From Rhipicephalus microplus (taxonomy: Eukaryota > Arthropoda > Arachnida > Ixodida > Ixodidae), in contig NC_134702.1 in NCBI RefSeq assembly GCF_043290135.1, forward strand, positions 74,828,417 through 74,892,416: a DNA stretch of 64,000 bases. The letters run 5' to 3'. Within the stretch, counting starts at the first letter, position 1. Each line of letters starts with the position of its first letter. The notes beneath the pieces are model-generated. The model searched no databases and had not been told where the DNA came from. It saw only the letters and a program-made list of their open reading frames with translations. This document shows, in pieces, positions 47,046-58,949 of this stretch. Position numbers and translations under genes: made by a program.

Positions 47046-48462
47046 AGAGCCCAATATTTTTATCGTTTTTTTATTTATTCATACTGTCAGCCCAAAGGCC
47101 AAGACAAGAGTTGGGGTTACATATCTGGCATTTACAAAGAACAAATGTGGAAACAAGTTTCACACTGTACACTCAAGACGCACACTATATGGAAATAACA
47201 AAACAAAAACGCAAAACTATATCAGAATACATCCCGCATAGGTCACTGATAAGAGAAACATGTTCCAATACATCTCCTACATGTCACCAAAAATAGAACA
47301 AAGAAATGAAGTGATATAGTACATATTGAACATATTGATATAGTACATTGAACATATTCAACCAACAAAGAACAAGGAATTTGGTTACAAATATTCTGAC
47401 AAAGCATATTGGAACCTTTGTAAATCGTAATGTTCGAATATGTATTGAGGTAATTGATTCCAGTCATCGATGCTTCGAACCAAAAACGAATACTTGAATA
47501 AATCTGTTCTGTAGCAAAGTGGTGTGATATGTTTCGAGTGTTTTGTTCTGGATGTGGTGAATGGCTGTAGTGCGATGTGTTCCTTTAGGTGAACCTAGTA
47601 GTCTCATTGAGTATGTGAAAGGGGAATATCAGTCGATTATGTTGCATTTTTCGTTCCACTGCCATTAAACCGGCTCTGTCTCTAAGCTCACTAATAGACT
47701 GAGTTCTGGAATAGGAGTTGAAGATGAACCGTAAGGCTTTGTTTTGTATACGCTCACATTTTAGTGCATTTGTTTTGGTGTATGGTTCCCATAGATGACC
47801 TGTGTAGGTCAGTGCTGGAACAATAGTCATTTTATACGCCATTGGTTTAGCTTCCGGCGTGGCATCGTGAAGTTTTCGTCGTAACGACCAAAGTTTACGC
47901 ATGGCTTTATTGCAAATACTGTCAACATGCATGGACCAGTTCAAGTCGTGTGTAAGATGAACGCCTAGATACTTAACATTCTTTACTTCAGTCAGCACTG
48001 TGCCTTTAATGCTGTAAAAAAAAGATAACTGGTCTTTTTTACATGTCGTGTGCATGAAGAGAGTTTTTGATGCATTCAGTTCCATTTGCCATTCGTCGCA
48101 ACAAAGACTATTTTTTGTAAATGGTTGTCAAGCTCCAGCTGATTGTCAGTGGAGCTTATCTTGGCATACACAATGTGTCATCTGCATAATGTTTTTTAGC
48201 TATTTGCTGAGAACAATCGGCACCCATGTCACTGATATAGATAGATAAAAGTAAAATGCCTATTACAGACCCTTGCGGCACGCCTGATCTGACCGGTTTA
48301 TTGGTGCTGGAGACATTATTTATTTCAACAAATTGTTGTCTATTTGACAAATATGCCTCTATCCATTTTAATGGCTGATTGTCACCAGTCAAACAAGACA
48401 ACTTTTTGAGCAACTTTCTGTGAGATATTTTATCGAATGCTTTTCGGAAATTGACGCGCGCG
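47046..48462 (-). pseudogene. CR1-like LINE, 3' half
   Basis: The minus strand carries RT sequence from the 'AFDKISHRKLLKKL' region (about 48440) through WIEAYLSNRQQFVEINN, SGVPQGSVIGILLLSIYISD and the catalytic YADD (in HYADDTLC, about 48190). It continues into the thumb and C-terminus: NVKYLGVHLTHDLNWSMHVD, LRRKLHDA and CERIQNKALRFIFNSYS (47700-48000). A frameshift lies near 48120. The 3' untranslated part ends in AATAAATAA (47072-47082 minus sense). It is 5' truncated at the join with arm sequence near 48463. The family is CR1/L2-like; the element is dead. Confidence 0.75.
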
Positions 48463-49273
48463 CACGCAGCGTTGACGCGCGCGCACGCTAGGCAAAGCGA
48501 CGCTACGTTAGCAAAACTCGAGCACTCTCAAGTCTGACGACAGAAGCGACCAGCGTCCGTTGACACGAGTCGACGGCCACAGGTGCGAAATGCGACATGC
48601 TGCATTTCGCGCCGATGCGTTACTCAGACAACACTGCGTCTCCGTCTTTTCATGATCGAGGTACGCCAGGCGCGCTGAAACGCGCACGTGTAAAAGCAAC
48701 GCAGCGCGGCGCGTGCCTGTGAGTATATATATGGCAAGACCGGCGCCTGGCGTCGCAACGCCGGCGTGATGCGTCGAAGTGAACGCCGGCGAGCACGCGC
48801 ACCGTGTCACGTTGAAATGTATTGGCGCCTTAACTGTGGCATGTAGTCATGTTCTCCCATGACCCACGGCTCATGATTGTCATGTTTGCAACAGTCACAT
48901 ACCATCGTCATCCATTGACGTCCCGTAATACCAAATTTAGCATGCGTGAAGCAAGAGAAACAGCCGTGAGCGCATCATGAGCTTGGCATGTAATCATGTT
49001 GTTACATGACACGCATATACAAATTATATTAGGGTCTGTCGCTTGTGTTCACCATGCAATCATGCCATACCATACCAGTTGTGCAACATGCCATGTGAAC
49101 GAAACCACCGCAAAAGATGCAGGACCATGAAATGTAAATCAAGACATCCAGGTCATGATTTTCATGTTATGACTAGACAAATGTGTTCATCATACAGTCA
49201 TGTTATGCCATACCAAGTTTGGTATTGATACCATTATCGGAATGGCCAGGAGAGCTAAATGTCGTAGGCGGCT

Positions 49274-49333
49274 GGATAGATAGATAGATAGATAGATAGA
49301 TGCATAGATAGATAAATAGATAGATAGATAGAT
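49274..49333. repeat. (GATA)n microsatellite, interrupted
   Basis: About 60 bp with two interruptions. It is the inverted counterpart of the (TATC)n block at 30299-30449. Confidence 0.95.
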
Positions 49334-49385
49334 ACGCCTAATGTCGCCGAAATTAATTAAGAAATGCTTCGCATTTAATAACACG

Positions 49386-50213
49386 TACGCAGATGCTTGC
49401 GGCGCCGCTATTGGTTGAAAGTGGTACCGTGATCTAAACGAGCTTCCGCTCTTTTTTGTTTCTTTTGTAGCAAGATGGTGGCGCGCACAGACTATGTATG
49501 TTTGCAAAGCTGGTTGAAGCCGTACGCTGTAAGAATTCTGGTTTTTTGTGGATATGTGTTACGCATAGTTGTGAGGATTGTTTCGCGATGGATGACGTAG
49601 TGTTTAATATTAATCCGGGAGTGGATGGTGCATGCCTATTCGGTGTGCGATTATGTGTTTGACACGACGCAAAACCTTTCGTTTGCGCTTTCGCGCTGAA
49701 TCCATGCTCCGTACAGCTTGAGCCGTCCGTGCACCGCAGACATGACGGACGCTGGAATGTTCGGGCTTTTTGCTGCGAAATGATTTCGCGGCTGCTGGCA
49801 ATGTATACGCGGATCGTTTCACGGTGAGCGACGTGGTGTATGCGCGGATTGTGTTGTGACGGCAGAAGTGGTGCCCAACGTGAATCCGGGGGTGTGTGCT
49901 TGCCCCTTTCGCGTGATATTTATCATGAGATTGTGTGTTTATCAAGACGCGAGAAACCCTAAAACTTCATTTCGCTCGCCTATGAGTGCAGTTTTATTCA
50001 ACTACGGTGAAAAAAAAAAAAAAGACGGAAGCCGACTTGTGAATTCATCAGAAGTATATGTAAAAAAAATGTTTTTCAGGAATAGCGTGATTATAAACTT
50101 CCAAGCTGCTTCTGGTAAGTGTAGCTCGTTTTGCAAAATGCAGGGAAAACTCATCTCTCAGCCTTTTATGTGAACTAATTTGTTTCATCCGTCACAGCGA
50201 ATAAAGCATGCAT
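49386..50213. other. unassigned DNA right of the inverted repeat
   Basis: An internal imperfect duplication occurs: 'atggatgacgtagtgt...aatccgggagtgg' (49589-49625) and 'gagcgacgtggtgta...gaatccgggggtgt' (49826-49893), about 250 bp apart. An A-run lies at 50010-50022. No gene recognised. Confidence 0.4.
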
Positions 50214-50936
50214 AACCAAAGAGAGCAGAAACGTAGGTATTAAAATTAATCTGCAGAAAATGAAAGTAATGTACAACAACGTCGGAAGACAACAGTGCTT
50301 CGAAATAGGTAATAGTGCACTTGAAGTTGTAAAAGACTATGTCTGTTTATGACAGGTAATAACCGCAGAGCCGAACCACGAGAATGAAGCAACTAGAAGA
50401 ACAAGAATGACGTGGAGCACATTTGGCAAGCACCCTCAAATCATGACAGGTAGATTGCCACTATCCCTCAAGTGGAAGGTGTATAACAGCTGCATATCGC
50501 TGGTACTTAGCTACGGAGCAGAAACCTGGAGACTTACAAAGAGGGTTCAGCTTAAATTTAGGACGGCGCAGCGAGCAATGGAAAAGAAAGTGGTAGATGT
50601 AACCTTAAGAGACAAGAAGAGAGCAGAGTGGATTAGGGAACAAACCGGGATCAGGGATATAATAGTTGAAATCAAAAAAAGAAAATGGACATGGGCCGGG
50701 CAAGTAACACGTAGACAAGATAACCGCTGGTCAGTAAGGGTAACTAACTGGATTTCTAGAGAAGGCAAGCGGGTTAGGGGGAGACAGAAGGTCAATTGGG
50801 CAGAAGAGATTATAAAGTTTGTGGGTATAAATTGGCAGTAGCGAGCACGGGACCGAGTTGACTGGCAGAACATGCAAGAGGCCTTTGTCCTGCAGTGAAC
50901 GTAGTTAGGCTGCTGCTGATGATGATGAATCAAGTA
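50214..50936 (+). pseudogene. RTE-type LINE, 3' end
   Basis: The plus-strand frame (144 codons open at 50407-50841) is the C-terminus of an RTE reverse transcriptase: LSYGAETWRLTKR, KRAEWIREQTGIRDI, KRKWTWAGQVTRRQDNRWS and NWISREGKRVRGRQKVNWAE. These match the RTE pattern 'YGxExW...IRxxTxvxDi...KwxWAGHvaR...RW...GRPxxRW'. The Gly-His of WAGH is Gly-Gln here. Upstream, a broken frame gives INLQKMKVMYNN. The 3' end is a short (GATGAT)n tail at 50917-50929, typical of RTE elements. Only the last fifth of the element is present. Confidence 0.8.
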
Positions 50937-51031
50937 GTAACTTCAATAGATTGTCCATTAGGACCATTGTGTAGAAAAAAAAGGAAAGAAGTACATTTTA
51001 AGGACGGATTATTTTTGCTGGACACAACATT

Positions 51032-51086
51032 ATAAGATCTAACAGGCCATCATGCCAATTAGCATGACGGCCTGTTAGATCTCATT
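51032..51086. repeat. 24-bp inverted repeat with a short loop
   Basis: TAAGATCTAACAGGCCATCA and its partner TGACGGCCTGTTAGATCT pair almost perfectly around a loop of about 5 bases (aatta). Confidence 0.9.
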
Positions 51087-51234
51087 AATATTGTGTTTAA
51101 TAAAAAGCGAGTCCTTCGATGCACTTCTTTCCACAATACACAGCGATGGTTTCGTTGTGTCAGACGTGGTACTTTCAGGTAGTACGAGGGATTATCAGTC
51201 AGCTGCCAGCTCCTAATATGCTCACAGACTACGC

Positions 51235-51470
51235 AACGCCAAATAGCCACAAAAAAGTCTTCCACGCTCACCGCCGTGGCTACTGGTGGCGCTGACTGCC
51301 ACTCCCACGTTTAATACACATGTATACTTTATAAAGTGGACAGGGAGATGGCCGACTTGGTAGCTTTGTTGGTAGAGCATAGAACGGGTTATTCGAAAGT
51401 TGCCGATTCGGTCCCTGCGCACGGTAAGTTATCTATTTGTCCACATTTATTTTTCACATTTACATTTTAA
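51235..51470 (+). repeat. tRNA-like SINE (second family), copy 2
   Basis: The A-box-like TTGGTAGCTTTGTTGGTAGA lies at about 51358 and the B-box-like GATTCGGTCCC at about 51405. The tail 'gttatctatttgtccacatt...tttcac' follows. The upstream segment 'ggcgctgactgccactccca' (51287) matches 4993-5012. It is not a functional tRNA. Confidence 0.65.
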
Positions 51471-52436
51471 AACCAATACTGGGCATAATATGAAACGAAG
51501 AACTTTCAGCAATCTTAGCAACGGGGCCAGAAAAAATTTGAGTGCCTGGGGATCAATTGGCAGTCGTCGGTCTACGACATGATGTGCCTGGAGAATGTAC
51601 CCATATTTTGTAAAGTCTTGCAATGCTGAATGTGATACACTATGGTGGGAACCCTTTTGCTGTAAAAAGTATCTAAATATGCACCTCTCCTACAACTACC
51701 CCCCAAACTACCTGGAATTACACAGATGAATAATGGACGTACAATGTGGACTCACATTGCCGAACGAATCACATGTCATGGTATAACAGCACAGGCTCTT
51801 CCTAATTGATGCAATGTGCAAGGTTCACTAATGACAATAATATAACAATGCAGACTTTTATGTCATCCCAAAGAAGCGGTTGTTTTTCCTTTACGCCTGT
51901 ATAATAGAAAAGTACACTGTTCATTCAGACGTATACATCATTAGTCACCTAATAAGTCATGTTTCTTAACCAGAAACTAAAGACAACACATATCCTTCTT
52001 AACGCGAAACCAACACCACCTCCATGAAGCCTTTTTGACATGCACACTTTCCGCTATTTTCCTCCATATTAGATTTCCTATTCGATTGCATGTTGTGCCT
52101 GCTTTTTCATCAGACCAGATTATTAGACCCTTAAGTTGGTTGCTAGCACAATATTGTTTTCTAAAGGCTCAATACTTCATAATGGGATTCGCTGTATTAT
52201 TTATGAAATTCTAACGTGTAATAGCTTCTTGATGCAGACCAAAAGATTATTGAAGGTGCTTCAGTAGGCTATTACCATCTGGTATTACAAAAAAGCACCT
52301 GTTTCTAAAATAGGTAATAAGTGATATATATGCTACAGTAACTTTTTTGAAAAAATGTTGACAGATTTTGAACAAAATGAACCAGGATGAGTAAGGTCAG
52401 GTAAGCTGTCCATTGAATAAATTATGATGCATTTGG
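51471..52436. other. unique AT-rich DNA
   Basis: Nothing recognised. Confidence 0.4.
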
Positions 52437-52450
52437 CAATACTTGGACCT

Positions 52451-52683
52451 GATTTGTGGGGTTTAACGTTCCAAAACCACCATATGATTATGAGAGACGC
52501 CGTAGTGGAGGGCTCCGGAAATTTTGACCACCTGGGGTTCTTTAACGTGCACCCAAATCTGAGTACACGGGCCTACAACATTTCCGCCTCCATCGGAAAT
52601 GCAGCCGCCACAGCCGGGATTCGATCCCGCGACCTGCGGGTCAGCAGCCGAGTACCTTTGCCACTAGACCACCGTGGCGGGGC
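52451..52683 (-). repeat. Ruka-like SINE
   Basis: The minus-strand copy is full length and close to consensus. The flanking duplication CA(A/T)TACTTGGACCT lies at 52437-52450 and 52684-52697, with one mismatch. Confidence 0.9.
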
Positions 52684-52697
52684 CATTACTTGGACCT

Positions 52698-55600
52698 CAA
52701 CTGTGTACTTAAAAAAAAAAACATGTGTATATGAGGGGGCAAGTCGAAATTTGCATCACCCATTGCATGTTTTTTTTTAAAAGGACTTTGTATCTTTTAT
52801 CACAGATAACAACGTGCTCTAAATTTCTCATGGCATGACGGACAATCACTACACATTAAGGATGCTTTCAGATTTCATGTATTTATGTTACCTGTAATGA
52901 ATTCGATGATGGTATTTCGGGAGAGACAAGTCGGCATGAGCACTACAATAAAATAGCTAGCTAGTTTGCTTATATTTCGATTAAGAGAAGGGAGATGCAA
53001 ACATGAACAATAGAGAGAACTAAAGGTGCCACAAATTCAAACTAATAACTGAAAAAATGCACAGCAGCGGAAAAGAAAGCAGACATGCAAACTTGCCTGC
53101 ACATATCTCATGTGTCCGTGTTTGCACGTCGCATATTTTAGCTTTGCGCTTGTGATAACTACAAACTAGTGGTAAAGAGTGTAAACTATATACGTTCTGT
53201 TCAATTCAAGGAGTTAGACGTATCTCTATTGCTTCAGTGCTAAAACGCTGCTCAAATCCTTTTTTATAAAGAACTATAAAACATGAAAGCATTTTCTGTA
53301 AATATTTTAGAAAACTTGCAAAAAATCCTTGACTTCTTACCTTTTTTTGGAGCCCTTGCCAGGTAAAATGTTAAGCATTAAGCTAAGCACATTTCCAAAA
53401 AGAAACAAAGCTTTTGTAGGTCTCATTCATACTGCTACATTCACACCAGGCAGCAGAGAACGTTGGCCCAATGTTGGGGATAGATTGGTAGCTCATGGCC
53501 CAAGAATAATATTGGACCAGTATGAGCTAATTTCTGCGTCTGATGCTTTTTGGCCCTGTTCTGGTCCCATTTCACGCGTCGATTTTTCAAGTTTCCGAGA
53601 GCAATATGCTGGGCGCTTAAGAAATATATTTTGTCTTTAAATCATGCACAACTAGTTGGTATGCATGGTTGTGGATTGAAGTTGTGCAAGGTAGACTATT
53701 TTACTGAGAAACATTTATCGAGTTTACGCCTGTCAGACGTCTGATGCGGTGCTTTCCCAGATGAAAATCGTGCAGATCTGTGCGATGAAGCAACCGCTGA
53801 TGCCACTGTCCTACGCGACGCACTTCAACATGACCCGGCTTGCGCTGGCGTTCGTTTCGTCGCATCACGCCGGCGATGCCACCACAAGCGCTTTGGATTT
53901 CGCGGATATCGGACGCCAATCGTATCGTATCATGTGTCCAGCTTTGCTATCGCCTTGACCGACTTGGTTTTTTCGCGTTTACAGCGCTGTACCAGTTAAC
54001 GGTACGCAAGTGCTTGACGTGTGCGAACGGGGGTGGGGGGTGGGGTGGGGTATCAGTTGCGTTACAGTGATTGAATCATACAACGCACGCATTAGCAGTA
54101 ATCTGGCACACGCACCGGCGCACGCATCCTGTATCGCAACGACCACACGAATTACCTACAACATTGCAGCAAATGGTTGGTAAAGTGTGAAGTGCGTGGG
54201 CGTCGGGCATCTTGTCTTCGTGGGTTGTCGCGAGTCAGAATTTTGTTGTGGAACGTTTTTCTGTTGATTATTTTGATATACATACATTTCCTATTGTATG
54301 CAAAACATCAGCTAGCTTACACAGTCCGTAGACTTAATTAAGCCCGCAGTACGACGCGCAGAAAAACGTTTCCGTGAGGTCATATATGCTGATGCATCGA
54401 ACATGTAACACGTAGGCTAAATTGTTTATAAACAAAAACACGCACGCTTACGGCGTCAAGTTGTTTTGGTCAAATACAAAACCACACAGCTTTCTCCCAT
54501 ACTTCCTGTTTTTTAAAAGTCTGTGGACAGAAGAAAGTGCTTTGCACAAATATGGCAAGCTGGTTCCTGTAAAGTAGAGAGTTTTATTTCACACCCGCTG
54601 TCCTTTATTAATTTTCCGTTTAGAGGGGCGACTAAGGCAAGCTGGCTGTCTTTCGTGAAATCAGTGGACACACATGTTACAAACTTGAAATTGTGTCAGA
54701 AATCGCGGTAATCTCCAGAACAAGAGGAGGATCATTTTACAGCTGGTATCAGGACTGGTCTTCAAAACTGAAAGGCAATATCTATGACTAAATCTCAAGC
54801 TACGAGTGAGTGCTGTTTGTAGTACTGAAGACTGTTGCATGTGCTGTCAGCAGCTGTGCATTTTTTATTTGGCACATGAGGTCTTTAAATTTCTTTCTTA
54901 CAGTGTTTCTCAATCTACCTCAGTCAGATCGTTTTAGCTTTCTCCAGAATCAGCAATCCCGTTTGCTCTTCTGCTCTGTGATCGGCAAATAACTAGTTCA
55001 TTTGTCCTAATTATCAAATATTCTGCATGAAAATTTGTGGTGTATCTGTCTTCAAGACGTCCTATAATCAGTAGTAGAGTCAAACAGAACTAAAGGCAAG
55101 CTTAATTGAACGACTCTGTTGGCCAAAACTGCTAATGCATATCGTTCTTCCCGTATTTTATATCTTTGTGACCTATGCTGCTCTACACACATGAAGTCCA
55201 CATTGGTTTTCATATTCTTGTGGCACATGAACATGTTTCTCAAGACTTTTTTAAACTGCTATGACCCTTTTCGCTTTTAATTTGACATGCACATCAAAAT
55301 AATAAGCTTATCTGTATCAGTAATTGCTGAAATTGTCACGTCCACCAGATAGGCAGTTTAATTGATGAGCCACTGAATGCACAGAAGTGCAAGATAAGCG
55401 ATTCATAGTTAATGCAGTAGTGTAGCCATAGAATTGGATACTGGAAAAATGGCCCACCCTGAAATTTTCAGAAATGGAATGCCGAGCACCAAATAACCCA
55501 TACTCGACTTGCCTTCACTGAAGACCTAGGACGTCATCTTCCCTTCTCTCCACCACGAAAAGTTCCGCCTAAATCACAGGTTATAAGTCCATGGCCTATG

Positions 55601-58560
55601 TTAGAGCATTTTGTCAAGGTATATGCGATCTTACGTTTTCCAAACGGGAAACTTTTTCTAAGAGAAACAAATATAAACATTTAGTAGCATTGACTACATT
55701 TGTGTACACAATTTGTTTATGCTAGCTGTGCTTACTTGTGGCCAAAATAAAGCAAAGTACATAGTTCGTTAGATGAACTGAACCTTCTTCCTAGTCAGTA
55801 TGTCCTGACTTGACATCAGTCTGCTCCGAAAAACTGTAGCTGATCCCTCTAGTGAAGGGACTGTTATCTATGATGGGTCGGTCAAATCGTGTTCCAAAAC
55901 CCACAAGTGTGGCTTCTCTTCTCTGGGAAATAATGCAATAAAAACAATTGTACACACGTCAGGAGCTTATGATTTCATTCTTTTACATCAAAACTAAATA
56001 TAACTTAGAGCACAATGATGAAGTATTTCCTTCATTTAAATCTTAAGGCTTACTGAAGCCCTCGCAAAATAACACAGCATTTTCTTCCTTGGAATGTAAT
56101 AATGAGTGTCTTGTGATTTTTCTATGTGAATTTGCCACATTTATTAACAGTGCATAATATTTCGCATCTGAAGGGGCTATAATCTTAGCAAGTATTAGTA
56201 GTACTCTTCGCACCTGATTTGCAGCTTACTAAAAGAAGAGGCCTTGCTTATCGAGCTAGTAGTACATACTCAGCACATCACCACTGCAAAGATACACCAG
56301 CCGCAACTAAGAAAGGGCACACCTGTAGTGATTAGTCCACACTTTTCATGTTTTCTGCTGTGCCAAAAAGGCTGGCTGAGTGAGCACTGCATCCAGTACC
56401 TGCAGGTGGCAACGACAGAGTCCTACTTACAAAACACTCCCCAGCTGAGAGGAGAAGTACTCACATGCCAACCATCTGAAACAGGATGACGGAGGAAGGA
56501 GCGGCGATTACTTTTACAGTGAATGAAAACATGCGAAGAGTTGAAAGTTGTAACGTTGCTGATCTTCCAGCCAAGTAAGATAAGGGTACACTGAGAAAAA
56601 ATACTGATGATATGCCATCAGCAAATGACAAAAAAAGAACCAACAGAGGTTTATCTTCATCACATGAAAAGTCTTCAACTGATAAGGCGAGTAAGTAACT
56701 GACAAACAACGAGTGCATGAGAGAGAGCTGTCACACAAGATCGTCAGCCGTCAAATGACACAGGCTAAAATCGGTATGGTGCCAGGGGTAGGCACAGGGA
56801 GGCTGGAGGCCCCCCCTCAACAAATTTTTGCCTGACCCCCGTGTTGTGTTATGACTATGTGTTATGACTATGTTCCCAAGCAGGAACACTGTCATAACAC
56901 AATGGCCAAGTTCCCAGCTTATCTGCCTTCCCTGAAGGACATTGCTTATCGAGGGTGCACCCCTGGTATAGAACAATCCTGGCACCGACCCTGGCTAAAT
57001 TACAATAAGAACAACAGAAACCTCAAGGCAAATGTTACCACCATACTTGGACTTCTTGCTTTGTGTGCAAATGAATCTAGTGAGAAGTATGTGGAACACC
57101 AAATAAAAGCACTACAATCAACACCTGCTAGTACCTGCTTTCATAATAGTAGAAAGTACTGAAGAAGCATGCAAAGAGCAATCCTACTAAGCAAAACATT
57201 ACAAAGCAACAGGAGGCTGTGTGGCCCTGACTGAGACAACACCACCACAAAAAACAAAAACAAAAGCCTTTCAGTCATGTTAGAAGCTCATGCACAGCAC
57301 TGAAAAGTCATGAAAACCTACCTTCAATGCCTTTCTTGCACAAGAACGTTACAAAGAATACGCACTGATGGAGAAGAAAGCCATTACTCAAATCTGGCTC
57401 TTATGCACCGATGGAAGATACTTGGACCTGCATTCCTAACAATATGCTTCAGTACCTTGAACATACACTCAAAAGTGCTGACTGCAAGTGGACGAGACAT
57501 GAAGGCAGACTACAATGTGATACAATGAACATGTCAACCACCAACCGTGAGTTTACGCTAGAGTGAATGCTGCAAGAAATCGTGAACACTGGCTTCAACT
57601 CAGCCTTCCCAACCAAAATCTTGACCTCCCAGACAAATTAAGATTGTTCCGATGACCTGCTGACCATCGCCATGATGTGAAACAAAGGCATATACACACA
57701 CCCAACTCATCTTTACGGGGTTAAAATACTCTTTCTTCCAGGTTTATAAAAACCGTCTCACCGAATTTCTCACTATTAAGCTCACCACCTTCATCCTTGG
57801 TGGGAGTGTGTTCAAATTAAAGGAGATGGGGGGCACTGGTGGGGTTGCATGCAAATGGTGTTCTTCGAATAAATACGCAATGGCCTGCATGGTTATCTTT
57901 GACCACCTTTCACTTCTGAGCCATTCATTATATTCGCGTAGACAAGTTAGTGTAGTAGTTGCGCCTAATGAAAGGCATGAAAAACATAAATATCAGTAAG
58001 AGAGGCATGTAAACTTTTGGATGTCTTTAAAACTGTAACAGTTGAACTGTGTTTGAAATAAAAAAAAGAAATCGTTCATCTAATGACACTGTATATTATT
58101 AAGACATATTTGTACTGTGTTACTGCTATCTTTCTACATGCAATGAGTGGTTAAAGCCAGGCTTGCTTCAGCTAAACTGAGGCTTCAAAGCTTATTAGAG
58201 AATGAGGACGAACGTGCTTTCTTGTATAGCACTTGTCAAACTCGGCTCGCGTGTTTTTTTTTATTAGTAAGAAGTCTGAATGGCATTATTTCAGTGCGCT
58301 AGAGTTAACTAAAAAATAACTAATCAGGCAGAAGATGCATAACAATTATGGCAACAGTGTAGTCAAAAAGAGTTCATACTAGTGGATTTTCACACAAACA
58401 AGTAGGGAAAGAACTATTATACGTATACTTGAGGTCCAGTAAGCTTTCTGATTTTCAGACTGGCAGGACAAAGAAGGAAAAAAGACTATTGAGTAACGTG
58501 CGCGAGCACAAGCTTCCCGAGTTGTCCTGTGATAATGTTTTGAGAAAAAAGGGGGAACAA
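52698..58560. other. mostly unassigned DNA with small repeat remnants
   Basis: No gene is supported with confidence. 53815-53890 ('gcgttcgtttcgtcgcatcacgcc') is a fragment of the GC-rich block of the 30-49 kb repeat. 53329-53637 is a 103-codon plus frame of unknown nature. 54000-54060 is a G-rich patch. 55845-55980 reads EGTVIYDGSVKS and a Cys/His/Gly stretch in one plus frame, possibly a transposase remnant. 56500-56700 is an open charged frame without a known domain. Confidence 0.35.
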
Positions 58561-58949
58561 ATTTTTTTATTATTTATTTGTCATACTGTTAACCCTCACT
58601 TGAAGGTCGTTACAGGGAGGGTGAAGAATTGAGTTGCACAAAAATATTTGAAAAATCGTAAGATGAACTCTGTAACATATAGCATAATTATATGAGAAAC
58701 AAAGATACATGTTTTTTCACTCAATATTTTTTAGAACATGATCTCTATGACCAATGAAACATCTCTAAGGAAACACATACATGAACACTATACCTATACA
58801 TTCTCAACAAAATGCCTATCAAGAGCAACCTCAAAATCACTCATTGTTCCTTTTTGCACCATATCGTTCGGTAATTCATTGCACATAATAATAGCACCGG
58901 GAAAGAAGGAAAATCGAAGATTTCTGTTCGAGCATTTATTGGTTGTATG

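Larger units (their letters stand above)
46675..49385 (-). repeat. right arm of the large inverted repeat
   Basis: This is the reverse complement of parts of 30255-40325. 46675-47045 pairs with about 39950-40325, sharing 'gtcatgtaagaacatgacaaca' segments and the 'gcttcgcatgtcatcgg' inner end. 48463-49385 pairs with the GC-rich block, monomers, (TATC)n block and head. A CR1-like LINE (47046-48462) interrupts it. The outer end is 'gaaatgcttcgcatttaata' (49361-49380). Confidence 0.75.
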
